Below, piece after piece: positions 9,228 through 17,812 of a stretch of 47,473 bases of DNA. Positions within the stretch are counted from its first letter, which is position 1. Each line of letters begins with the position of its first letter. The stretch lies in the NCBI GenBank assembly GCA_016187405.1, contig JACPJS010000004.1, positions 1 through 47,473 of the forward strand. Direction: 5' to 3'. The notes under the pieces were generated by a model, which searched no databases, was not told the origin of the DNA, and was given only the letters and a program-made list of their open reading frames with translations. The translations under genes and the position numbers were made by a program. Source of the DNA: Candidatus Aenigmatarchaeota archaeon. Its GTDB lineage: Archaea > Aenigmatarchaeota > Aenigmatarchaeia > CG10238-14 > SCSR01.

Positions 9228-10082
9228 ATGTCATTTCGAATAGGTCAAGTACTTCAACTAAGTCTTTTTAGTCTTGTTTTATCTTGCACAACTGGGGTAG
9301 CGCAGGCACCAAATTCACCAATACCAACAGTGCCTCCTCAAAGAGAGATAGAAATACAAAATGCTACAAAATGCGAGACACAAAAGGTTGTTAGAGGTCA
9401 TTATCAATGGAACTGGTCCGATGGAACATGCTTTTTTGTACCTGCTGTGTCAATAGATTGCAAAAATTGCAGTAAGGAAAAATTAACTGAATTACAAAAA
9501 ATATTCGATGCAGGATACGATCAAGCTTTGAAAGGCTTTGGAATGGAACCTTACGAAAATCCTCGTTTTAGAGGACTTCATGTAAAAATTCACGAAAATC
9601 ATCTACAGTTTGGTCTAAACCATAGTCCATCAGATGCTTATCGAATCTATGAAGGACCTGGAGCAATCGCACATGAGATTACTCACGAATTCGATATCTA
9701 TTTACTGGGAGATCACGGTCAATCATGGTACGCAGAAGGCTTGGCCGACTACATCGATGATGGTGTAATAAGAAAGAATGCACAGAAAGTTATCAACGAT
9801 GTTAAAAAGGATCCAGAATTCTGGACAAAATATCCTGAATGGAAGGAAGTCCATGATACAGGTGCCCTTTACTTCGGTGAATTGATAAACAAAGGATTGA
9901 CGCCAGAGAAAAACAGATTGGCTCTTAAATATCTCCATGATACACGACCGTATCAAGGGTCTAGATGGGCATCCCCAAAAATCATAAATGCCGCTTACGA
10001 AAAAGCATTGGGATTGAATTCGGGTGAACTTGATTATCTTTTAGCGCTACTGAAACCAGGGTTAGACGCAAATAGACGTTAA
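9228..10082 (+). CDS. Putative lipoprotein metallopeptidase (gluzincin-like HEITHEF)
   Basis: Lipobox LVLSC; GAIAHEITHEFDIYLLGDHGQSWYAEGLADYI gives HExxH plus downstream Glu; N-terminal CETQKVVRGHYQWNWSDGTCFFVP module. Confidence 0.7.
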   Translation: MSFRIGQVLQLSLFSLVLSCTTGVAQAPNSPIPTVPPQREIEIQNATKCETQKVVRGHYQWNWSDGTCFFVPAVSIDCKNCSKEKLTELQKIFDAGYDQALKGFGMEPYENPRFRGLHVKIHENHLQFGLNHSPSDAYRIYEGPGAIAHEITHEFDIYLLGDHGQSWYAEGLADYIDDGVIRKNAQKVINDVKKDPEFWTKYPEWKEVHDTGALYFGELINKGLTPEKNRLALKYLHDTRPYQGSRWASPKIINAAYEKALGLNSGELDYLLALLKPGLDANRR

Positions 10083-10115
10083 CAACTGGAAATTTAACAG
10101 ATATAATTAAACAAG

Positions 10116-10186
10116 TGGGTCCGAGGAGAATTGAACTCCTGCCTCGTCCACGTCAAAGACACGTCCTACCACTAGACTACGGACCC
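10116..10186 (-). tRNA. tRNA-Val (anticodon GAC)
   Basis: GGGTCCG/CGGACCC acceptor; D-arm GTCT/GGAC; loop TTGACGT; AGGAG-TTCAATT-CTCCT T-arm; A73. Confidence 0.93.
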
Positions 10187-10190
10187 ATGC

Positions 10191-10685
10191 TTAAACTTTG
10201 TACAGATATGAATAAAAATGTCCTGTTCTTATTTTCCTAACCTCCTTCCAGCCTTCTATAGGATGACTGGTTGAAACAATTCTAGTTCCTTTCTTCAGTT
10301 TCAACAATTTCGGTTTCAATCTCTGTGTAAGTTTGTGCGAGAGATACATCACAACCACGGTAGCATCTGATATGTTCTGTTTGAATATGTCGTTGTGGAT
10401 TATTTTTTTTCCCGGATTCTTCATACGGGACAACCAGACCATGAATCGATTTTTTTCTATCCCAATTGACTTTGCGTTGAATTCTTTTGATGCGATACTA
10501 ACAATTCTACCGTCACCTGAGCCTAAATCATATACAACATCATTTTTCTTCACATTCGCAAGTCTCAACATCTTTCTTATCGTATCTTTTGGCAAAGGAA
10601 TTGGTGGCGCTTCGTTTCTGACAAGTTCCAACCACAACCAAACAAGAAATGGAATAGGAATTAATGTCAACCAATACAAATCCAT
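10191..10685 (-). CDS. Membrane-anchored class I SAM-dependent methyltransferase
   Basis: N-terminal TM; VVYDLGSGDGRIVSIASKEF motif I. Confidence 0.75.
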   Translation of the reverse strand: MDLYWLTLIPIPFLVWLWLELVRNEAPPIPLPKDTIRKMLRLANVKKNDVVYDLGSGDGRIVSIASKEFNAKSIGIEKNRFMVWLSRMKNPGKKIIHNDIFKQNISDATVVVMYLSHKLTQRLKPKLLKLKKGTRIVSTSHPIEGWKEVRKIRTGHFYSYLYKV

Positions 10686-10712
10686 AAATAGCTTTTCGTT
10701 TATTGTTTATTT

Positions 10713-11078
10713 ATGGCAAGAGGTACTTTCCAAGGAGACGATATAAATATTTACCTAACTCCGGATGAAATAACAAATTTAGGGTTTTTGGAGATCAGGC
10801 GTGTTGGTAGTCGTGGCAGATTGGCTCATCCTCCACTTGAAGTTGAACTGGTAACCGATGGAGGATTAGTAAAAGCGACGATAGAAGTTACAAAATTGCA
10901 ACAACCTGAAAGATACAGTGACCATATAAAAGTTGATAGACGTCCAGAAGGTTTCTATATTCAAATTGATGAAATAGCCCATGACAGAATGCATTATGAC
11001 AGGCCAGATGATAGAAGGCATCCGCTTGCTGAAACTAGATACAACGGTTCTGACAAAGTAAGTTTTTGGTTAGAGTAA
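10713..11078 (+). CDS. Hypothetical protein
   Basis: 121-aa ORF, no recognised motif. Confidence 0.5.
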   Translation: MARGTFQGDDINIYLTPDEITNLGFLEIRRVGSRGRLAHPPLEVELVTDGGLVKATIEVTKLQQPERYSDHIKVDRRPEGFYIQIDEIAHDRMHYDRPDDRRHPLAETRYNGSDKVSFWLE

Positions 11079-11080
11079 GG

Positions 11081-11198
11081 CGCTGAAGGCGAGATTTGAA
11101 CTCGCAAGCAGCAAGCTGCGCTGGTTTAGCAAACTTACACGATATAAGGCTTTTACACCTATACATCTCAGTGCCATACCAGGTTAGGCGACTTCAGC
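11081..11198 (-). tRNA. tRNA-Ser (anticodon GCT) with 34-nt intron at position 29/30 (intron 11135-11168)
   Basis: Acceptor GCTGAAG/CTTCAGC, G73, long variable arm GCAGC-TT-GCTGC, T-arm GCGAG-TTCAAAT-CTCGC. Removing the intron gives anticodon stem CTG|GT-TTGCTAA-ACCAG. BHB: bulge TG^A, 4-bp helix GCAC/GTGT, bulge AA^G. Confidence 0.9.
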
Positions 11199-11281
11199 AT
11201 ACATAAAAGATAACAGTTGAAATTTATAAAATGTTATTAGAATGCTTAAATCTTTAACTATCTTCTATTTGTTTAGATTAT

Positions 11282-11614
11282 ATGGTACAAAGGTATTTCC
11301 CTGAGAGTGCGATCGAACTTAGATCTCCCCTAAATGGTGAGAGAATTATTGCAGGAACAGGTGATATAATACAATTAAGAAATTCTCGAACTGGGGGTAG
11401 TGTTGCGGGTTATGTTAGAGAAATTCATGCACGCAGCGTTACTCTTTCACACGAAGATCCGTATTTTAGAACAAAATATCTATGGCATGTTGTTCTTGGA
11501 ATGCATGATTATCACAAGTTTTTTCCAGGGGATAGAAGTTATGATTTGAGAAAATTCGATGAATTTGAAGTGTTGAAAAAACATCCCAACAATGTAGCGC
11601 CTCATAATAAATAA
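11282..11614 (+). CDS. Hypothetical protein
   Basis: 110-aa ORF. Confidence 0.45.
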   Translation: MVQRYFPESAIELRSPLNGERIIAGTGDIIQLRNSRTGGSVAGYVREIHARSVTLSHEDPYFRTKYLWHVVLGMHDYHKFFPGDRSYDLRKFDEFEVLKKHPNNVAPHNK

Positions 11615-11723
11615 ATTCTATCTTTTTCGTTTTGAAAATTTTTTATTATTCAGAAATATAACCTCACCATGAAAAAACAAATATTTAAACTAGTTTTACC
11701 AAATAACATAAGGTGAATGAAAA

Positions 11724-12020
11724 ATGCCAGTATCTGTAAGAGAAGTTTCTGATATGTTATCAAAGGATGTTTTCACAAACAAGGGATTTTACGTAGGTAA
11801 GATCAGTGAAATGGAATTTGATTTGACAAAATTCAAGGTAAGAGCGCTAGTTATCGAGGCAGCAAAGAGTTCGACAGTAGGAAAGATGATTGGCGGAAAG
11901 AGAGGAGTAGTAGTTCCTTATTCCATGGTGCAGTCAGTCGGAGATGTCGTGATAATGAAGCACATCAACGAGAACCTTCCTGAAGGGGAAGAGTTGGAAG
12001 CAGCTCCTGTTGGAAGATAA
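11724..12020 (+). CDS. PRC-barrel domain protein
   Basis: SKDVFTNKGFYVGKISEMEFDLTKFKVRALVIE..VVPYSMVQSVGDVVIM; SD AAGGTGA upstream. Confidence 0.8.
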   Translation: MPVSVREVSDMLSKDVFTNKGFYVGKISEMEFDLTKFKVRALVIEAAKSSTVGKMIGGKRGVVVPYSMVQSVGDVVIMKHINENLPEGEELEAAPVGR

Positions 12021-12028
12021 ATTCTAAA

Positions 12029-12304
12029 TTAACTTCTAATTTGAACAGACTTTTCTAAAGCGTCAGCAGCATCTCTCAATCCAATCCAGTATCTTGCTTT
12101 ACCTTCGACTATATATTTGTCATTTGGTTTGTAGAATCTCCCACGAAACTCTCGCCATCTTCCTTGAACAAAATCATATCCTTCGTCATCAACGCCAGTG
12201 ATAAATCCCAATAATTCATGTGCAGGATCCAATCTTTGTAGTCTTCTATAATCTTGTATAATCAACGAAATTACAGCATCGTGATCACTTGCTATGTCAC
12301 TCAT
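12029..12304 (-). CDS. Hypothetical protein
   Basis: 91-aa ORF. Confidence 0.45.
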   Translation of the reverse strand: MSDIASDHDAVISLIIQDYRRLQRLDPAHELLGFITGVDDEGYDFVQGRWREFRGRFYKPNDKYIVEGKARYWIGLRDAADALEKSVQIRS

Positions 12305-12379
12305 AAAATTAATACTAACATTAAAGATTTAAGCATCTTAGAATTGCATAGAAAATTCTAAAAGGAAAAAGAGTAAAGG

Positions 12380-12397
12380 GGTGAAATAAATTTCACC
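12380..12397 (-). terminator. Hairpin GGTGAAA-TTTA-TTTCACC after the ftsZ/micropeptide unit
   Basis: Perfect 7-bp inverted repeat followed on the minus strand by a pyrimidine-rich tract. Confidence 0.5.
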
Positions 12398-12462
12398 TAC
12401 CCTTCTTCAAATATGTCCATTTCTTCTACTTCTTCAAACGGATCCCATATGTCGTCTTCCAT
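12397..12462 (-). CDS. 21-aa acidic micropeptide downstream of ftsZ
   Basis: MEDDIWDPFEEVEEMDIFEEG* preceded by strong SD-like AAAGGGGGCG; same strand as ftsZ, ends at the hairpin. Confidence 0.5.
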   Translation of the reverse strand: MEDDIWDPFEEVEEMDIFEEG

Positions 12463-12512
12463 TTTCTTCGCCCCCTTTCGGTTAGATTAAATGTAGTAAG
12501 AGAGGCTGGGCC

Positions 12513-13664
12513 TCATCTTATTACATCAATTCCTAGAGAGTGACTGATTTCCCTTACGACAGGTGCTTCTCTCATTACCGGACCTAGGATGTACGGTGAA
12601 CGGACGCCTGTTATGATGGCTATTACTTGAACCTTGCCTTCGAACTCTGGAAGAATTCTAGCCCCCCAGAATACTTGTGCTGTTGGGTCAAGATGTCTTG
12701 CGACAGTTTCACCAATCAAGTTGACTTCGTCTAACTTGAGATCTGGTCCACCTGCAATGTGAACTAGTGCTCCTGAAGCTCCAGTGTAGTCAACTTCCAA
12801 CAATGGGTTTTGCAATGCTTTTGTAATTGCATCCTCTGCCCTGTTGCTCGAGCTGCTTTCACCTACTCCAATTGCTGCTACTCCACCTGAGTGCATCAGA
12901 GCTCTAACGTCTGCGTAGTCAAGATTGACCAGGCTTGGTAGAGTTATAGTTTCTGTGATTCCCTTTACCATGCTTGCGATTAACTCGTCAGCCACACCAA
13001 ATGCTTGTTGTACAGACAGGTTGCCTGCATATTTCAACAGTTTGTCATTTTCTATGACGATTGCAGTGTCTGATACCTGTCTTACCGCAGCCAAACCCTC
13101 TTCGGCTTTGTTTATTCTTGCCCCTTCTAGTTTGAAAGGCATTGTAACTACTGCGATGACAATCGCACCAAGTGACTTGGCGATCTCACATGCAATGGAA
13201 ACGGATCCAGTACCAGTTCCCTTTCCTAATCCAGCGATTGCGAATACAAGATCTGAACCATCAAGTTGTGCCTTGATATCATTTCTAGATTCTTCTGCTG
13301 ATTTTCGTCCGATGTCAGGAATACCTCCTGCTCCGAGGCCTCTTGTCAGTTCTCTTCCGATCAAGATTTTCTTGTCAGCTTTACCGACTGCCAAGTGTTT
13401 AGCGTCAGTGTTGATCGATACTGTATTTGCACCCTCGACTCCCATTTCTGTCAATCGAGTAACTGCGTTCTGTCCAGCACCCCCACAACCAATGACTGTA
13501 ACTTTAGCTTTCTTGACGGAGAAACCGAATTCTTGTTCTGCCAGTTTGTAGTAATCTACATTGCTGTATGTCGCACCTGAGCTTGACTCAAGTTTGAATC
13601 TATTCTGTAGAGTCTCACCCTGACCCTGGGAATTTCCCAGTACTTTTCTTACGATGCTGTCCAT
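12513..13664 (-). CDS. ftsZ: Cell division protein FtsZ
   Basis: VIGCGGAGQNAVTRL, tubulin signature AGLGKGTGTGS, SD AGGAGG. Confidence 0.97.
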   Translation of the reverse strand: MDSIVRKVLGNSQGQGETLQNRFKLESSSGATYSNVDYYKLAEQEFGFSVKKAKVTVIGCGGAGQNAVTRLTEMGVEGANTVSINTDAKHLAVGKADKKILIGRELTRGLGAGGIPDIGRKSAEESRNDIKAQLDGSDLVFAIAGLGKGTGTGSVSIACEIAKSLGAIVIAVVTMPFKLEGARINKAEEGLAAVRQVSDTAIVIENDKLLKYAGNLSVQQAFGVADELIASMVKGITETITLPSLVNLDYADVRALMHSGGVAAIGVGESSSSNRAEDAITKALQNPLLEVDYTGASGALVHIAGGPDLKLDEVNLIGETVARHLDPTAQVFWGARILPEFEGKVQVIAIITGVRSPYILGPVMREAPVVREISHSLGIDVIR

Positions 13665-13678
13665 GTTTTTCTCCTCCT

Positions 13679-13732
13679 ATCTCTTGCAAAACATATTTTG
13701 CGTAATCGAAAACTCTTTATTAAGAGATTTTC
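13679..13732 (-). promoter_or_regulatory. ftsZ 5' leader with mutually exclusive hairpins next to the SD
   Basis: Minus: GAAAATCTCTT-AATA-AAGAGTTTTC, then GCAAAATATGTTTTGC, then AAGAGATAGGAGG. ATCTCTT can pair with AAGAGAT next to the SD. Confidence 0.4.
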
Positions 13733-14042
13733 AATTAATGTTACGAGAAATGGAATTGGAGAAATAGTTGTAACTTAGAATTAAACTATACGTCACACAC
13801 AAAACACACACGAGTAACAATTATTTCGTTCTGATTTATATATACTTATTGTAAATTCCATTCTATATTTTTCACAACATACATTTCAAATTTCGTCATT
13901 TTCTAGAATGTTGTAGGCTTTGTTTATTCGTCAATCAGATGCATTTTACGATTGTGCACAAAAAAAATTCATATACAACACGTTGTAATCACAATTTTTT
14001 CCTTCGAAAATGTTTAAGTTGTAGAAAAATCAAAATGATTTC

Positions 14043-14585
14043 ATGGTTTTAGATTTTTCCCCAATTCAAACTGAAATTTTATTCAAACTTTTGGTAGCCA
14101 CAGGTATAGGTGCTTTGATAGGATTGGAGAGGGAATTAAAATATAGTCCTGTTGGAATCAAGACTTATTCTATCATAGGTCTTGGTTCGTGCCTTTTCAC
14201 GATTTTATCAGGTTTGGCAAATCAGGATTTTGTCGGGGGTATCGTTACTGGTGTCGGTTTCCTTGGCGCAGGTGCAATTTTCAAGAGTGACAAGGGAGTA
14301 AGAGGTCTCACAACGGCAGCTTTGGTCTGGATATCGGCAGCCTTAGGCATGGCGATAGGTTTTGGCTACTTTACATTAGCGTTGTTCGGAACTGTGATAG
14401 TTTACGTAATTTTGATAATCATTGGTTACATCGAAAGGAAATATATTTCAAGGATAGCTCAGGAAGGCGGTCTCGATATAGAAAGGGCTAAAAGAACTAT
14501 TGACTCCCTTTCAAAGTACTTGGATGAGACTAAGAAACACATCAAAAGCCTTCATAAAAAACAAAAGAAACCATCAACCAAATGA
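14043..14585 (+). CDS. MgtC/SapB family membrane protein
   Basis: GIGALIGLERE.....GIKTYSIIGLGSCLFTILS, GFLGAGAIFKSDKGVRGLTTAALVWISAALGMAIG. Confidence 0.92.
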   Translation: MVLDFSPIQTEILFKLLVATGIGALIGLERELKYSPVGIKTYSIIGLGSCLFTILSGLANQDFVGGIVTGVGFLGAGAIFKSDKGVRGLTTAALVWISAALGMAIGFGYFTLALFGTVIVYVILIIIGYIERKYISRIAQEGGLDIERAKRTIDSLSKYLDETKKHIKSLHKKQKKPSTK

Positions 14586-15542
14586 TAATTCCATCTGATT
14601 CTCATCTGTCTTTACTCTTCTATGCCTGACAGTCTTGTATTTTTCGAACCAATCCTTCACTTCATCGCCGAAAATAGGATGCATTACCTGACCAATCACA
14701 CCTGAAGTGCCGTCTCTGCCAAAATCTTTCTGTCTGTAATAATCTAATGCAACAATGTCAGTTCCTCCAACAAATTCGGTCTCATCTATATCAACAGCTC
14801 TACCATCTCTTATCACATAACCCCTTATCGCACGTTCACCTTTCTTTTTTTCGTATTTTTGAGCGAATTTCACTTGTTCTCTTCCCAATGCAGGTGCCGA
14901 ATACTGATGCCATTCTTTACTCATCCTTTTTATTCCACATACCAAATCTTTTCGAGGAACATCTCCTGAAAGCAATCTATCAATCTCAGTCTGTGCAAAA
15001 TTTCTGGCTGAAGAGTAATCTCTCTGAACCAGTGTCCGATTTACAAGTTGTTCAACAAAATTTCTTTCATAATTAGTTCTGTCACGAAAATGCCAATCAT
15101 ATCCGGGAGTTTTAAGATTACCACCGACGTATGCAATTACCCTTCCATCTCCAACAAGTATACATTGTCCTGTTCCCAGTTCAATCATATTTGGATATTC
15201 AGTCCCATCATTGTCAACAAAGACAAAAATACCAGCTACTGTAACTATTTTTTCCTTTTGCAATTCTTGTACAAACCTTTCTTTCGTAGTTTCTATCCAT
15301 GAATTGACTTGTTCCTTCCAAAATCCATGAATACCGTAGAAAACATTATCGTCCTTTGATTCTAGATCTTCCATTATGACTGCAGAAGCCTTTTCCATCC
15401 TTCTTGCCCAAGTTACCCTTCCAGTATTATCTTGAGGAACGTGATTGAACGTTCTGTAGAATCTGGATTTCAAATAAGGAGCAAGAGCTGTAGGGAAGAA
15501 CGGTATATGAAGAACTTTAACGTCGTATACGCCTAGATTCAT
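14574..15542 (-). CDS. C-terminal (palm/thumb) half of a split, degenerate family-B DNA polymerase
   Basis: Order matches PolB: GVYDVKVLHIPFFPTAL (degraded motif A), NVFYG (motif B remnant), FVDNDGTEY (motif C-like), thumb DLVCGIKRMSKEWHQY....ALDYYRQKD. Confidence 0.65.
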   Translation of the reverse strand: MNLGVYDVKVLHIPFFPTALAPYLKSRFYRTFNHVPQDNTGRVTWARRMEKASAVIMEDLESKDDNVFYGIHGFWKEQVNSWIETTKERFVQELQKEKIVTVAGIFVFVDNDGTEYPNMIELGTGQCILVGDGRVIAYVGGNLKTPGYDWHFRDRTNYERNFVEQLVNRTLVQRDYSSARNFAQTEIDRLLSGDVPRKDLVCGIKRMSKEWHQYSAPALGREQVKFAQKYEKKKGERAIRGYVIRDGRAVDIDETEFVGGTDIVALDYYRQKDFGRDGTSGVIGQVMHPIFGDEVKDWFEKYKTVRHRRVKTDENQMELSFG

Positions 15543-16780
15543 CCTTTCATCCCCAAAATCACCAGTTTCTTATCGTTCATATCGATGGAAGGCTGTCTTC
15601 TTTCACCCAAAGTCAACAGACTTCTTTGAGTTCTCACAGAATAATAATTCGTCACAGAGTTACCAGTGAAACATACTGTAGTAGGATCTGTTTCAAAATC
15701 TATAGCCTCAATTACAATCTGTGGTAAATCTAGTTGTCCTATTCGAACAGTTGTTAATGTATCCCTTGCACAATATCGTGCAATCTTAAATGCAACACCC
15801 CTGTCGTACTTTGCCCTTTCACCAAGTACGTCGAATTCATCTCCTTTGATTTCCTTTTCCATAGGTATTCCATGGTTTTGGGCTACAGTTGGTAATGTGT
15901 TGTTTGGCAATCCGAGATTATTTCTGGACCATGCAAGTGTATCTATCACAAATCTACCATCCACAACTACCTTGTCTGTTTGATTCTTCTCTTTTCCTGC
16001 TCTGAATGAATGGAAACCTGGAATGCCACCTTCAATCCTAGGTTCTGTTCCACCTATTCCAATTCTAAAATCACCACTTCTTCTCAAATGCGGTAAATCA
16101 AAATCCATCAGGTTATGTCCATAAATCCACAAAGGATCCTTTTCTATTATATCCTGCTTGACCAATTCTACCAGTCCCGGAATCGAATCAGCTCTCTCAA
16201 CTCTGAAATGATGACCATCAATATCCATCCAATCCGTACCAGTATCATAAAGTGTGAAAATCGTGTTACCTTTGCCACTGACCCCAGCAACCATGTATAT
16301 TAGCGGATTGTCGGTGTTCATACCGGTCAATTCAATGTCTAGTCCATAGAACGTATCTTGCAGAAGATGTTCAGGTCTGACCTTGCGCATTGTTACAGTT
16401 CCATTTTTTATGGCAAGCAGAGGAGGATATCTCAATTTCAACGATACTTCTGGCTTTGAAACCATTCTATATACCTTAGTCGCCTTCTTGAATTCTAAAT
16501 CAGATTTGAGCTCTCTTGGACCGTAAAGTACAACAACATACATTGATCCCGAATTGAAAATTCTCGGATTATATTGCACCAATGAGGTGCCTCTCAGAGA
16601 TTTTTCCAGTTCGTCTGCCTCGATGAAAGAGAGTCTATCACTGACGAAATGATCATCCATATCACGTTCGACTACATGAGAATGTCCTTGATAATCCCTG
16701 ACATATAACAAAGTTTTTCTACCTGAATCAGGATTCTTCACTCTGATATCTAAAAGGAAACCGTCTTTGACTTCATCCAT
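15539..16780 (-). CDS. N-terminal plus 3'-5' exonuclease half of a split family-B DNA polymerase
   Basis: ExoI-like FYGLDIELTG, ExoII YGHNLMDFDLPHL, ExoIII YCARD; ATGA overlap with the downstream half. Confidence 0.8.
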   Translation of the reverse strand: MDEVKDGFLLDIRVKNPDSGRKTLLYVRDYQGHSHVVERDMDDHFVSDRLSFIEADELEKSLRGTSLVQYNPRIFNSGSMYVVVLYGPRELKSDLEFKKATKVYRMVSKPEVSLKLRYPPLLAIKNGTVTMRKVRPEHLLQDTFYGLDIELTGMNTDNPLIYMVAGVSGKGNTIFTLYDTGTDWMDIDGHHFRVERADSIPGLVELVKQDIIEKDPLWIYGHNLMDFDLPHLRRSGDFRIGIGGTEPRIEGGIPGFHSFRAGKEKNQTDKVVVDGRFVIDTLAWSRNNLGLPNNTLPTVAQNHGIPMEKEIKGDEFDVLGERAKYDRGVAFKIARYCARDTLTTVRIGQLDLPQIVIEAIDFETDPTTVCFTGNSVTNYYSVRTQRSLLTLGERRQPSIDMNDKKLVILGMKG

Positions 16781-16830
16781 AAAGATGAATCTCTGATAAG
16801 GAATTTAAGCCTTAGATTTGCTGTAGTTTT

Positions 16831-17808
16831 ATGCCACGTGTCATATCGTCGACAAGAACACTGACGAATCCAGTTTTGATAGACAGGTTGCTATTCGTAT
16901 TGTTGCCTTTGTTGGATGATAGACCATTCTTTCCATCAAGAGAAAATAAATATGCAGAAATGTTCAGGCAGTCTCAAGAAAGAGTCCAAGAAAAACCGAT
17001 AGGTGCATTGAAACTAGGACATGATTATCATGCACAGTTGAAAGACCATATTGGAGATCTTGTAGACAAAGTCGTCATTCATACGACAGGAGTTTCGGTA
17101 GATTACACACAGGGAAGATATCCTAGGCACTTGGGAATAGATCCGATGAGTGAAAGAAACAGGTTGTATGCCGAGATTCAGAGTTTGATGCACAAGATTG
17201 GTGTCGAATGGAAATATGACGGTGAATTTCCTAAAGAATTATTCGTTTGGATACCAGTTGCACATGAAGTTCATCCTCTTGTTGTAAGAAGAGATGATTC
17301 ATTACAACATGCGTTCCCAACCGCAGTGAAACATGCAAATTCTATAGCAGAAGGAGAAAACAGGAAAACTTTCGGAGATTTGAAAAGAGAACTAGGTGAC
17401 GAAGATTTCAAGAAAGGAAATTATTTATTTTCACCAGCGCTTTTCGATGTGGATGTAGCTAAAAGATTTTATCTTGATGTAGACGAGGGGCAACTTCAAA
17501 CCTCTCTAACTTTCAACAGATATCTTCTGGGAAACGCATTTGCAAAATTGATGTTGAAATATCTGGAACATGCTGATGGAATCAAAGGAATGATAAACAT
17601 CTATTCCGAACGTGGATCTTATGCATATGATGTTATGAAGATTGCTCAAACAGTTCTCAGAAGGAAATATGGTCAGATGTTTACAATAAACGATTTCGGA
17701 GGAATAATGAGGAATGCCGAGATGCCACAAGAAGCTGAAGCACACATATCTTCATTGAGAATATTGGAAGGTGCAATTAAGAGTTCAGCAAGGAAATATG
17801 CAAGGTGA
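16831..17808 (+). CDS. Hypothetical protein, cassette partner of nuclease and split PolB
   Basis: 325-aa ORF, 4 nt upstream of the PD-(D/E)XK gene, divergent from the split PolB genes. Confidence 0.65.
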   Translation: MPRVISSTRTLTNPVLIDRLLFVLLPLLDDRPFFPSRENKYAEMFRQSQERVQEKPIGALKLGHDYHAQLKDHIGDLVDKVVIHTTGVSVDYTQGRYPRHLGIDPMSERNRLYAEIQSLMHKIGVEWKYDGEFPKELFVWIPVAHEVHPLVVRRDDSLQHAFPTAVKHANSIAEGENRKTFGDLKRELGDEDFKKGNYLFSPALFDVDVAKRFYLDVDEGQLQTSLTFNRYLLGNAFAKLMLKYLEHADGIKGMINIYSERGSYAYDVMKIAQTVLRRKYGQMFTINDFGGIMRNAEMPQEAEAHISSLRILEGAIKSSARKYAR

Positions 17809-17812
17809 TTAA

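Noticed and set aside
12925-13551. 208-aa ORF (+) antisense to ftsZ
   Set aside because: Ser/Thr/Pro-rich shadow ORF of a clearly coding ftsZ frame; no motif
13790-13815. acacacaaaacacacacg low-complexity tract near ftsZ as an origin or repeat element
   Set aside because: Too short and no origin recognition box-like repeats seen
14574-15530. C-terminal QMELSFG of the PolB C-half as a PCNA-binding PIP box
   Set aside because: Spacing does not fit QxxLxxFF; left as unproven
15530-15542. Simple assembly frameshift splitting PolB
   Set aside because: Second half starts with its own ATG in a clean ATGA overlap, and the palm is degenerate far beyond the junction, so a single base error would not restore a normal PolB
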